From: Acidobacteriota bacterium
GTDB lineage: Bacteria; Acidobacteriota; Terriglobia; Terriglobales; SCQP01
Direction: 5' to 3'
Length of the DNA stretch: 64,000 nucleotides
Assembly (NCBI GenBank): GCA_021818955.1
Contig: JAKASR010000017.1
Location: 1-64,000, forward strand
Numbering within the stretch: the stretch's first letter is position 1; the number at the start of each line of letters is the position of its first letter. Positions 1 to 8,524 of the stretch are shown here, one piece after another. A model generated the notes under the pieces. It had not been told where the DNA came from. It did not search any database and saw only the letters and a program-made list of their open reading frames with translations. Both the position numbers and the translations under genes were made by a program.

Positions 1-398
1 CGCGTCGCGCGCACCAGGATCATGCCCGGCATGCGAGAAACGCTGAAGATGCCGCTGGCTTCGGCGGCGGCAATGGTTTCGCTGGCCGCGGTCACAGGCA
101 TACGGCCGCTGACTTGCAGCGAACCCGCATTTAAGTGAAGCGCGCCCGATTTCAGGCTGAAGCGGCTGCCCGCGCCGGCCAGAATCGAACTGCCGGCCAG
201 GACCAGGCGGGCGCCCGCGCCCTCACCGGTTTGAATCCGATCTCCCGGATTGACGGCTTCGCCTTGAAGCGCAGAGTGACCGTTAAGAGTCACTGAGCCT
301 GCAAGCGGAGTCATGATGGCGGCTGGCGCAGCATTTAAAGGCAGGCCGATGATGCCCCAAGCCAGGAATGATGCTAGAGCTATACGTAATCCATGCAT
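1..398 (-). CDS. secreted FecR-domain-like protein, N-terminal part (runs off the left edge)
   Basis: An open frame runs leftward from an ATG at 398-396 to the window edge (about 132 codons, no stop). A GGAGGGG Shine-Dalgarno lies roughly 10 nt upstream of the ATG. The N-terminus is a convincing signal peptide: a short basic start, a hydrophobic stretch, then LNAAPA. After it come segments such as GDRIQTGEGAGARLVLAGS, typical of FecR-like beta domains, where a 'threshold plus marker' sheet is exported to the periplasm. The gene is divergent from the polysaccharide locus. The C-terminus and partner are outside the window, so a role in sigma-factor signalling is not shown. Family assignment is moderate; existence as a gene is well supported. 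Confidence 0.72.
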   Translation of the reverse strand, partial: MHGLRIALASFLAWGIIGLPLNAAPAAIMTPLAGSVTLNGHSALQGEAVNPGDRIQTGEGAGARLVLAGSSILAGAGSRFSLKSGALHLNAGSLQVSGRMPVTAASETIAAAEASGIFSVSRMPGMILVRAT

Positions 399-696
399 TT
401 CAACACACCCCTCCACTCGTATGATGCGGAAGTTTGTTGACCATGTCAAGTATATTCAAAAAAATATAGAGCCACTATTTCAGACACTTTGTAGATTTCA
501 GCGCTTAGGAAGGGGATATTGAGTGGCGGCACATCGGACTGCGCGCCCAGAAAAAGATTGATTTTGTTGATTCAACTGAGTAGAATGACAACCCATAAAG
601 TTCAATTTGTTTGTGGGAGTTGCAGGACGAAGGTGTATGCATAAAGTGCGTCAAGCTTAAATTTGCTTTTTCATGGTTTGTATTTAAAAAGGCCAC
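399..696. promoter_or_regulatory. divergent intergenic region with promoter-like elements
   Basis: This 298-bp AT-rich gap separates the leftward FecR-like gene from the rightward polysaccharide locus and must hold both promoters. On the plus strand TTGATT (558-563) and TAGAAT (581-586) are separated by 17 nt, a plausible sigma70-type promoter for the locus with a leader of about 110 nt. A very AT-rich patch (about 448-472) could serve the minus-strand gene. I see no clear operator or riboswitch. Confidence 0.4.
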
Positions 697-2244
697 ATGC
701 TATACATCCTCCTGATCATGATCGCGGTTTTTGCCGCAAGCTTAATCAGCACGCCTTTGGTTCGCACCGCGGCTCAAAAACTGAAATTGTTGGACTTTCC
801 CGGGGAGCGTAAAGTTCATGCTATTCCTATACCTCGAGTTGGCGGCATCGCTGTCCTCGGCAGCGCATTATTGGGATTGTTTTTAGGTCACTGGCTGATC
901 GGGAACGCCGCTTTTAAATTTCCTCATGAAGGCAGCCTGATTCTGGCGTTGGGCTTGATCTTGCTCGTCGGCCTGATCGATGACATCTTTCGGCTGAATG
1001 CCTGGATCAAGCTGTTGGGGGAAATTGCCGCCGCCCTCTTGCTTTGGTTTTCAGGGCTACGCATCCATGATATTCATTTCATAAGCTTTAATACGGCGCT
1101 GGCCCATTTCTTAAGCTTAGTTGTAACCGTACTCTGGCTGGTCGCTTGCGCCAATGCGATTAACTTAATTGATGGTGTGGACGGCTTGGCGACCGGGGTC
1201 GCACTAGTCGCCACCACGGCCTTGTTCATTCCCGCGTTGCATGCCCACATTTGGGTTTTGGTTGTGGTGCTGGCCTCGCTGGGAGCCTCGCTGTTAGGAT
1301 TTCTAATTTATAATTTCTCGCCAGCTTCCATTTTCCTCGGCGATTGCGGCAGTTTAACCATCGGTTTTTTACTGGGCGTAATCGGGCTGGTCTGGCAGCA
1401 GAAGAGCACTACATTAATTGGCCTCACCGTCCCGCTGCTGGCTCTAGGGCTGCCGCTGCTGGATACCAGCATTGCGATTGTCCGCCGCGCGCTTGTCGGC
1501 GAGTCAATTTTCAAACCTGATCGGCGCCACATTCACCATCGCCTGCTTGCCTTAGGCAATACGCCGCGTCGGGCGGTACTGCTGCTCTATGGGGTTTCGG
1601 CCCTGTTTGCGATTTTATCTTTGCTGGCCGCCGCTCATATGATGGGGCTGGTCGTGGTGCTGTTATGCATCATGATCTGGCTCGGCTTACAAGGTTTAGG
1701 CTATGAGGAATTCAATGAAATTCGGCTGGCGCTCAGCCGAGGTTTGGGGACACGGCGCAGCATCACGCGTATGCTGCAATTGAATCAAGCCGCCGCCGCC
1801 GCCGCCGAAACCTCAAACCTGGAAAGCTTTTATGCTTATTTGAGCGATATTGCCACCCTTTTGGGCGCTTCCAGCGTTTACCTGCATTGGAAGGACGTCC
1901 AGGCGCCGGAATCGTCCGCTGAAGCCGGCTTGGAGGATTTGGGTGGCGTGGGCCCCGAATTGCGACATGAGATCAGTCTCTCGAGTGCCCCCACTTGCTG
2001 GATGTTTTACTTGCCCCTCAGCCTGAACGGGGTGCAAAACGGAGGAGATGGCAATGAAGAGCAATATTTAATTTTCCGTTTTCCGCAGCCGGGCACAGAC
2101 GCCAGTATCGTCTGGTCGCGAGCGGTTCCTATTTTATTCCGGCATTTATGCAACCGGGCTCCCGCCGCGCTGACCAAATGGCAAGTGGCCCATGCACCCC
2201 TCATGGCGGGCATTTCCGCCGAGGCCAAAGCAGGCAAATTGTAA
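697..2244 (+). CDS. WecA/MraY-like undecaprenyl-phosphate sugar-1-phosphate transferase with C-terminal extension
   Basis: Polytopic membrane enzyme expected to start repeat-unit synthesis by moving a GlcNAc- or related sugar-1-phosphate from a UDP-sugar to undecaprenyl phosphate on the inner membrane face. Family motifs are clear: LVGLIDDIFRLN with the Asp pair (about residues 88-99), NAINLIDGVDGLATG (about 152-166), FLGDCGSLTIGFLLG (about 213-227) and the cytosolic DRRHIHHRLL loop (about 275-284). The protein is 515 aa against about 350 for WecA. After the last membrane segment (about residue 345) there is a soluble tail of about 150 aa, starting with an Ala-rich linker, that I cannot assign. 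It is the first gene of the locus; an AAAAAGG sequence precedes the ATG. Confidence 0.88.
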   Translation: MLYILLIMIAVFAASLISTPLVRTAAQKLKLLDFPGERKVHAIPIPRVGGIAVLGSALLGLFLGHWLIGNAAFKFPHEGSLILALGLILLVGLIDDIFRLNAWIKLLGEIAAALLLWFSGLRIHDIHFISFNTALAHFLSLVVTVLWLVACANAINLIDGVDGLATGVALVATTALFIPALHAHIWVLVVVLASLGASLLGFLIYNFSPASIFLGDCGSLTIGFLLGVIGLVWQQKSTTLIGLTVPLLALGLPLLDTSIAIVRRALVGESIFKPDRRHIHHRLLALGNTPRRAVLLLYGVSALFAILSLLAAAHMMGLVVVLLCIMIWLGLQGLGYEEFNEIRLALSRGLGTRRSITRMLQLNQAAAAAAETSNLESFYAYLSDIATLLGASSVYLHWKDVQAPESSAEAGLEDLGGVGPELRHEISLSSAPTCWMFYLPLSLNGVQNGGDGNEEQYLIFRFPQPGTDASIVWSRAVPILFRHLCNRAPAALTKWQVAHAPLMAGISAEAKAGKL

Positions 2245-2292
2245 TCAGTACTTTGTCTCCTGCTATCGACTAATCCCAATTTGAGCATAGAA

Positions 2293-4491
2293 ATGTCCAG
2301 TCCCACCCCTGCTCCCCTCATACCAGTCAAACCGGAACCTGCCGCCCCTGCGCCACTGACGTTCCCCGAACTGCCCGGTGGCGAGCAAGAGCAGCCACTA
2401 CTGCATTACTGGCTGGTAGTGCAGCGGCAGCTATGGAAAATCATAGCCGTCGCGTTCGTAGTCACCCTGGTGACGGCCATTTATGTGCTGCGACTGCCGA
2501 AAGAATATGCGTCGACCGCGGTAGTGCGGTTGGACATGAGTTCGCCCAGCGCGAGTTTGAGCAATCAATCCAATCTCAGTTCAGTGGCCGATGCCGCCCG
2601 CATGCTGGAAACCGACCGCGTTGAGGCCACCAGCTCCTCGGTAGTCATTCCCACGATCTTGCGCATGCAGCTCAATCGCCAACCCGGCGCCGCTGTAGAG
2701 GGCAGCAGCAATCCGGTGCCCGATAAAATCCTGCGCGCGGTCACTTCCCGCATCAGCATCAGCGTTCCCGCGAACACCTATCTGCTGAACATTACTTTCC
2801 GTTCGCATTCGCCGCAACAAGCCGCTGCCGTCGCCAACACCCTGGCCCAGGAATTTATTAATCACGAATTTAAAACACGCTCCGCTGCGCTGCTCAATCT
2901 TTCGCAGTACATGCGCGGCCAGCTCAATGAGCTGCGCGCGCGCATGGAACAGAGTCAACTGGCGCTCAATCAATTCGAGCGCAGCAACAACATCGTCAAT
3001 CCGGAAAATACGACTTCATTGCTCTCGCAAAACATTGCGGAGCTGCAAAAAGAATGGGAGGGTGAGCAGGAACAGCAACGTCAACTGGAAGCCAACCTGC
3101 AATTGGTAAAAAGGGGCGACCTCAATGCCTTGCTGGTGTCGCAACGCGGGCAGGCGCTGCAGCCGCTCATTCGAGCCGAACAACAACAAGAACTGCAGTT
3201 GGATACGCTGGGTTCCTATTACGGCCAGAAAAATTACCATTATCTGGAAGCAAAGCGCAATCTGGCACGCATCCGGAAAACGATCCGTGCCGAAGAGCAA
3301 AATATTACGGCTCAAACTCAGGCCCAAGCCCAATCGCATGCCATGTTGGTGCAGTTGACGGGCCAGCAGTTAGATTTGGCCAAGCTCGAATCCGAGCGAT
3401 TCAATACCAAGGCGGTGCAATACGATTTTTTAAAGCAGGAAGCGAATACGAATAAATCGCTTTATGACGACCTTTTACGACGGCTAAACTATGCCGATAT
3501 CTCGGCCGGCTATCGTTCCAATGCTTTACGGGTGATCAGCCCGGCGCGGCCCAACTCCAACCCGGTGGCGCCCCGCGTGGCTCTCGATATTGGCCTGGCC
3601 GCGGTTTTTTCACTGCTGATCGGGGTGTTTGTCAGCATTACGTTGAGCAATTATGAACGCACGATGATGGATCCGGAGAGCGTACGCATGGCCCTGGGCT
3701 TCCCCGTGCTGGGCTCTCTGCCCAGCACCCGCGACCGCACCGATCTAGTTTCGCTGCAGAAATTGCCCACGCAGAGCCAACATCGGCGATCGTCTTATGC
3801 CGAAGCGGTGCTCAGCATACGCTCGGCCTTGCTGTTGGGCAGCGAAAATCGCTTCCGCCTGCTTGCGATCACCAGCGCCCAGCCGCGCGAAGGCAAAAGC
3901 ACCACCGCCGCCAATCTGTCCTTGGCCTTTGCGCATCAGGGCATGCGGACCGTGCTGGTGGATGCCGATATCCGGCGCCCTACTGCCCACCAGCTCTTTG
4001 GACTCTCCAACCTGCATGGGCTGAGCACGCTCTTGCAATCGGCGGGCAGTATTCAACAGGTCGTGCAGCCCGCCGGGTTGGAAATGTTACACGTGATCAC
4101 GGCCGGTCCTTCCATCCCCAATCCATCCGATTTAATCGCGACGCGGATGGGCGCGATTTTGGAAGAATTGAAAAGCCGGTTCGATATCGTGGTGGTGGAT
4201 ACCCCGCCTTTGCTGGGATTCTCCGATACCCTGACCATCAGCACCATGGCTGACGCGGTCGTGCTGGTGATTCGCGCCGGTGATACCGCGCGTGAAATCG
4301 CCCGCACCGCCATCGATCAATTGCGGCATGTGCGCGCCAATTTTGCCGGCATTATATTAAATGCCGTCAGCCCCAAGATGAGTCATTACTATTCGTACTA
4401 CCAATACCACAAGTATTATTCCGGTGATGACGACAACCAGCACGAAACAACGCACCAGTTGCAGGGGGGAAGCAATGATGAGGCAAAGTAA
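2293..4491 (+). CDS. Wzz-type polysaccharide co-polymerase fused to BY-kinase
   Basis: Inner-membrane chain-length regulator and bacterial tyrosine autokinase in one chain. A Wzz domain with first membrane segment lies near residues 50-70, followed by a long Gln/Glu/Leu-rich coiled coil (about 195-370) and a second membrane segment (about 430-452). The cytosolic kinase has Walker A AQPREGKSTTAAN (about 529), Walker A' VLVDADIRRP and Walker B VVVDTPPLLG. The C-terminus carries a tyrosine cluster, SHYYSYYQYHKYYSG, the expected autophosphorylation tail. I prefer the ATG at 2293; an in-frame TTG at 2281 would add four residues. The export gene that follows overlaps its 3' end. Family knowledge: phosphorylation cycling of the tail controls polymer length and export. 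Confidence 0.92.
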   Translation: MSSPTPAPLIPVKPEPAAPAPLTFPELPGGEQEQPLLHYWLVVQRQLWKIIAVAFVVTLVTAIYVLRLPKEYASTAVVRLDMSSPSASLSNQSNLSSVADAARMLETDRVEATSSSVVIPTILRMQLNRQPGAAVEGSSNPVPDKILRAVTSRISISVPANTYLLNITFRSHSPQQAAAVANTLAQEFINHEFKTRSAALLNLSQYMRGQLNELRARMEQSQLALNQFERSNNIVNPENTTSLLSQNIAELQKEWEGEQEQQRQLEANLQLVKRGDLNALLVSQRGQALQPLIRAEQQQELQLDTLGSYYGQKNYHYLEAKRNLARIRKTIRAEEQNITAQTQAQAQSHAMLVQLTGQQLDLAKLESERFNTKAVQYDFLKQEANTNKSLYDDLLRRLNYADISAGYRSNALRVISPARPNSNPVAPRVALDIGLAAVFSLLIGVFVSITLSNYERTMMDPESVRMALGFPVLGSLPSTRDRTDLVSLQKLPTQSQHRRSSYAEAVLSIRSALLLGSENRFRLLAITSAQPREGKSTTAANLSLAFAHQGMRTVLVDADIRRPTAHQLFGLSNLHGLSTLLQSAGSIQQVVQPAGLEMLHVITAGPSIPNPSDLIATRMGAILEELKSRFDIVVVDTPPLLGFSDTLTISTMADAVVLVIRAGDTAREIARTAIDQLRHVRANFAGIILNAVSPKMSHYYSYYQYHKYYSGDDDNQHETTHQLQGGSNDEAK

Positions 4492-5659
4492 ACGAACAAA
4501 AACCACCGGCCGGCCCCGGGCAGCCATCGCCCTGACCGGGTTGATATTGTGCGCGGGATTAGCGCTGTCCGGGCAATCTCCCGCGGGCGGCGGCGCAACC
4601 AGCGGCTTGTCATCCGGCAGCAGCGGCGTCGCAGCTATCTCGCCCATGTCTCCGCTGACTCCCGATAGCGGCAGCAACATGAATCTTTCCATGACGCTGG
4701 TCCCGCCGAACTACACCTTAGGCCCGGGGGATCTTGTGGCGATCACGGTCTATAACATGCCGGAACTGAACCGCACCGCGGTGGTGGCGTCCAAAAATCT
4801 CCACCTTTCTTATTTAGAACAGTCCTTGCCGGCCGAGGGACTCACCACGGCTCAATTGCGGCAGGAAATCAGCAATGCCCTGCGCCAGCAACAGATACTG
4901 GTTTTCCCCCAGGTGGATGTATCGGTGCTGTCGGTGCAGAGCCGGCCGATTACGGTGATTGGTGCAGTGGTCAAGCCCAGCATCATTCAAGAGTACCGGC
5001 CGATAACCGTGCTCGAAGCGATTATTCAAGCGGGCGGCCCCGCGCCCAACGCGGGCAATACGGTGGTGGTGACTGGGCCGGCTTCCGACCTGGATACAGT
5101 GACACCGGCCAACAACAACGCCGGGAGTTCTCCCGACCCCACTCCGGCGCCAGCCTCATCCACTTCCTTCTCATCACAAGCGGCCGCTTCCCCCTCCGGT
5201 CATAAGATCACCGGACTGGTCAGCTTGGCGCTGCCATTAACCCAAGTGCTGGCCGGCACCGATCCGCGCTATAACATCACCTTGCATGCGGGCGATTATG
5301 TGCGCCTCTTGCCCGGCGGCCAAGTGTATACTGCCGGCGCGGTTAAACATCCCGGCGCGTTTCCCATTCTGGCCGGGCAAACCTTGAGCATTGACAATCT
5401 GGTTTCTCTGACCGGCGGCTGGCTTCCCTATGGCAAACCGGAAAAGGCCTTTATTGTCCGGCACGATGCTGCCGGCGGCACTCATATCATCCACGTCAAT
5501 CTGCCGCGGATCATGAATCGCAAAGACCCGGACGTGGATTTGCGGTCGGACGATATTTTGTACATCCCCACCAGCACCTGGAAAGAGACCAGCTTGTTTG
5601 GGGCCAAGGGTCTGGCAACTTCGGCCTTCTGGGCTTTGGGCTATCTCATTATTAAATAG
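4475..5659 (+). CDS. Wza-like polysaccharide export protein (Poly_export plus SLBB domains)
   Basis: Envelope protein of the export channel. The start is the ATG at 4475, placed by the strong GGGGGA at 4465-4470; it overlaps the kinase gene by 17 nt, which implies translational coupling. The protein has 394 aa: an N-terminal hydrophobic signal (about residues 16-34), a low-complexity Gly/Ser stretch, a Poly_export domain starting at YTLGPGDLVAITVYN, then two SLBB-like beta-grasp modules (TVIGAVVKPSIIQEYRPITV and YTAGAVKHPGAFPILAGQ). A Pro/Ser/Thr-rich insert separates them. I see no convincing lipobox Cys, so outer-membrane lipidation as in E. coli Wza is uncertain. With the preceding gene it forms the standard co-polymerase/export pair. 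Confidence 0.88.
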   Translation: MMRQSKRTKTTGRPRAAIALTGLILCAGLALSGQSPAGGGATSGLSSGSSGVAAISPMSPLTPDSGSNMNLSMTLVPPNYTLGPGDLVAITVYNMPELNRTAVVASKNLHLSYLEQSLPAEGLTTAQLRQEISNALRQQQILVFPQVDVSVLSVQSRPITVIGAVVKPSIIQEYRPITVLEAIIQAGGPAPNAGNTVVVTGPASDLDTVTPANNNAGSSPDPTPAPASSTSFSSQAAASPSGHKITGLVSLALPLTQVLAGTDPRYNITLHAGDYVRLLPGGQVYTAGAVKHPGAFPILAGQTLSIDNLVSLTGGWLPYGKPEKAFIVRHDAAGGTHIIHVNLPRIMNRKDPDVDLRSDDILYIPTSTWKETSLFGAKGLATSAFWALGYLIIK

Positions 5660-5757
5660 CCTGGCCGGCTTGGCCGTGCTGTCGATCGCCACCTGCTTCT
5701 GAGAGTGCGTTCATAAGTCATCTCTGGAACGTCTTCTGAACTTATCAATCTAGCGGC

Positions 5758-7131
5758 ATGCCCTCCTCTCACTCGAAACTGCTCCCGATCCGGGAAGGCC
5801 AGCAATGGAGTTGGCAATTTTGGCTACAAGCGATTTTGGCCGGGCTGGCGAGTTTGGCCGGCCTCTTTCTGGCCTGGATGGCCTGGCAGACGTGGCAAGC
5901 CGACTCCGCATTGCTGCAGGTGCAGAACATGCCGGAGATGAGCTTGGATCAGGTTCGGCATGACCTCAAGGCGGCGATGCGCGCTCGTCCGGATCTCAGC
6001 CGCGCCTGGCGCGCCGATGCTCGACTCGAGGCTATGGAAGATCCCCAACGAGCGCTGCAACTGGCGCAGCAAGCGGTTCGCTTGAATCCTCAAAACTGGA
6101 ATAACTGGAGAATTTTGGGGATCATCGATTTCCAACTCGACCACATTGACACCGCCAAAGCGGCTTTTTACCAGGCCGTGCGCTTCGACCACGGATTTAA
6201 TGCCCATTTTCAACTGGCCAATTTTTCCTGGGTCATTGGCGATCCAAACGCCTATTGGCGGGAAATGCAACAAGCCTTGAGCATGGTGCCGAGAGATGAT
6301 GTGCAGGCGACTGTGGACTCCGTCTTGCACCTGGCTAACGGCCAAACCAGCCGGTTGTTGGCTATTCTGCCGTCGCGCGATGATGTGCTCGCAGCGGCCA
6401 CCGCCTCGCTGGCGGAGGCGGGAAAATTACATGCGGCTAACCAGCTATGGGGCCGGCTTTCCTGCCCCAAGTGGAATATTTATGAGTGCCACCTGGCCAG
6501 TTGGAATCTGATCGAAGCCTTGCTGTCGCGTGCCCGCCAGGATCCAACCAACGCCGATCCGGCCATCCTGAATGCCGTGCAAGTTTGGAATTTGGCTATT
6601 CAGCGAGACTTATTCAAAGCAGCGCCCGCCCACTTCGGCAAAGTTGCCGACGGCGGCTTTAAATTTCCCCGTCTCGGCCTGTTTGCATGGTCGTCTCCAT
6701 CTCCCTTGCTGGTTTCGCGCTTGCGGTCGTCTTCGTCGTATTTCAACCTGCTCGAAATCCAGTTTTCCGGTTGGGAAAATAGCACTGCGCCTATCAGCTT
6801 CGCATGGGTGCCGGTACGGCCGGGCGCCTCTTATCGTGTCAGCTACTTCATTAAAGCGATGAATACCAGTTCGAGACGAGGGGTCCAAATGGTGGTAAAA
6901 CTAGCGGATGGAACACCGATAGTCACCGTACCCGCAAAGCTTGCCGATAGTTGGCACAAGACTATCGGCGCCTTTACCGTTCCTCCCCAAACCGCACTGG
7001 TTGAGATCGGCTTTCAGTATCAACGCCCGATGGGAGAAGTTCCCCTCAAAGGCATCGTACGTATTTCCCGGGTGGCGATGCAGCCGGTGGCGGCTGCGGC
7101 CCAATCCCCGAAATTGCAACGGCCCGCATGA
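5758..7131 (+). CDS. membrane-anchored TPR protein with C-terminal jelly-roll-like domain
   Basis: 457 aa. One membrane segment lies at about residues 20-43, after a short cytoplasmic head. TPR-like helices follow (about 55-250; for example DPQRALQLAQQAVRLNPQNW then WNNWRILGIIDFQLDHIDTA). The last 170 residues are beta-rich with Trp/Tyr and patterns such as PVRPGASYRVSYFIKAM and VEIGFQYQRP, resembling carbohydrate-binding jelly rolls. Its stop overlaps the start of the ligase/polymerase gene (ATGA), so the two are likely co-translated. Such proteins sit beside polymerase genes in many exopolysaccharide loci, where they may scaffold the assembly complex. The specific role is inferred. Confidence 0.72.
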   Translation: MPSSHSKLLPIREGQQWSWQFWLQAILAGLASLAGLFLAWMAWQTWQADSALLQVQNMPEMSLDQVRHDLKAAMRARPDLSRAWRADARLEAMEDPQRALQLAQQAVRLNPQNWNNWRILGIIDFQLDHIDTAKAAFYQAVRFDHGFNAHFQLANFSWVIGDPNAYWREMQQALSMVPRDDVQATVDSVLHLANGQTSRLLAILPSRDDVLAAATASLAEAGKLHAANQLWGRLSCPKWNIYECHLASWNLIEALLSRARQDPTNADPAILNAVQVWNLAIQRDLFKAAPAHFGKVADGGFKFPRLGLFAWSSPSPLLVSRLRSSSSYFNLLEIQFSGWENSTAPISFAWVPVRPGASYRVSYFIKAMNTSSRRGVQMVVKLADGTPIVTVPAKLADSWHKTIGAFTVPPQTALVEIGFQYQRPMGEVPLKGIVRISRVAMQPVAAAAQSPKLQRPA

Positions 7132-8426
7132 ACGCTGCTGCCACCCAACGCCTCTACGTCCCCGAGCTTCGGCCCAACCCCGCGCCTTTGTGGGCTGTTT
7201 ACGCCCTCATGTTGTGCGTGTTCTTCGCCATCGCCGGTTTCGGCGGAGTCTACAGCTACATTTGGGCGCCGACAACCATCGCGCTGATTTTCTTCGTACT
7301 GGTGCTCGCCTGGCAAAAAACTGTCCACCATGCCAACTGGACCTGGCATCCGATTTACCTGCCGATGCTTGCCTATGCCGGATTGATCCTCTGGCAATGG
7401 GCTAGCCGCCATACGGCCTATCCCGGCAACACCCTGACCGGGTTGGTGCAACTGGCCGCCTGCGGCGCGGCTTTTTTTCTGGCATTGAACAGTCTGACCC
7501 AGCCGCGCGCGATGCGGCATCTGTGTCTGGGCTTATGGATTTTCACCGGATTGCTGTCGCTCGAAGCGCTATTACAGCTTTCCACGGCCCGAGGATACAT
7601 TTATTGGTTTCATAATGCCACTTACGCTTCCCCGATGGGACCTTACGTCTATCACAATCACTACGCCGGCTGTCTGGACCTGCTCTTTCCACTGGCGATT
7701 GCGGGCTCGCTGGGCTGGCGCCCGCGCCAGCGCGGCTGGGAAATCTGGACATTGCGCGCCTTGATTCCCCTAATCGCCTTTGCCTCGCTCGTCGCCTGCA
7801 ATTCGCGCGGCGGGGTGCTGATCTTCGCTTTCGAAGCCTTGTTGTTTTTATTGTTGGTGGGACGCGAATTGCGGAAGTACCGCCATTTCGTTTTGAGCAG
7901 TCTGGTTTTATTGGTTTTGATTGGCGGTATCGCGAACTTTTCGCCTCTGTATCATCATTTGGAATTGCTCGGAAATCGTCGCACCAGTTATAGTGATCGG
8001 CTGCGTGTGACTGAGGATTGCCTGCATATTTTTGCCCAGCATTTTTGGTCCGGGACCGGCTTTAACACCTTTGCCGTCGTCTATCCCGCCTATCAATCCA
8101 AGGATAATGGGCAACTTTGGCTATTTGCGCATAATGATTATGCTCAGATGCTGGCGGAAACCGGCTTTGCCGGCTTAGTTTGCGTCGCCGCTTTCTTGCT
8201 TTTCTGGATCCTCGCCGGCTGGCGTATCTTCCGCATGCCGGCCAAATCGCCGCAGCGCCCCTTTCAGTTGGCCGCCTGGATTGCCGGCAGCGGCTTTTTA
8301 GCCTATAGTATCGGCGATTTTCAATTCCACGCCCCGGCCAATGCCCTGCTCTTTTTCTTAATTGCAGGTATGGTTTTCGCTCAGGTCTCCGCTCCGAAAA
8401 ATATGCATCTAGCCGGCCAACCCTGA
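7128..8426 (+). CDS. O-antigen ligase / Wzy_C family membrane protein
   Basis: 432 aa with about ten to twelve hydrophobic segments. The conserved large periplasmic loop is visible: Wzy_C hallmarks include ACNSRGGVLIFAFEALLFL (about residues 222-240) and the later FAHNDYAQMLAETGFAGL motif with the His/Asp pair (about 334-351). Members polymerise undecaprenyl-linked repeat units or ligate polymer to an acceptor; sequence alone does not separate ligase from polymerase. A second, unrelated-looking polymerase candidate lies at 30821-32359, so this one may be the ligase. It overlaps the upstream TPR gene by 4 nt. Confidence 0.82.
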   Translation: MNAAATQRLYVPELRPNPAPLWAVYALMLCVFFAIAGFGGVYSYIWAPTTIALIFFVLVLAWQKTVHHANWTWHPIYLPMLAYAGLILWQWASRHTAYPGNTLTGLVQLAACGAAFFLALNSLTQPRAMRHLCLGLWIFTGLLSLEALLQLSTARGYIYWFHNATYASPMGPYVYHNHYAGCLDLLFPLAIAGSLGWRPRQRGWEIWTLRALIPLIAFASLVACNSRGGVLIFAFEALLFLLLVGRELRKYRHFVLSSLVLLVLIGGIANFSPLYHHLELLGNRRTSYSDRLRVTEDCLHIFAQHFWSGTGFNTFAVVYPAYQSKDNGQLWLFAHNDYAQMLAETGFAGLVCVAAFLLFWILAGWRIFRMPAKSPQRPFQLAAWIAGSGFLAYSIGDFQFHAPANALLFFLIAGMVFAQVSAPKNMHLAGQP

Positions 8427-8524
8427 GCGCCGCCGCAACCTCTTTCGTTTTCCCGCGAGATTAGAGTAACCTTCCCGCGGCTTCTCAAAATTTTTCATTC
8501 CTTGCTTCTGAATTGCAAACCTCC

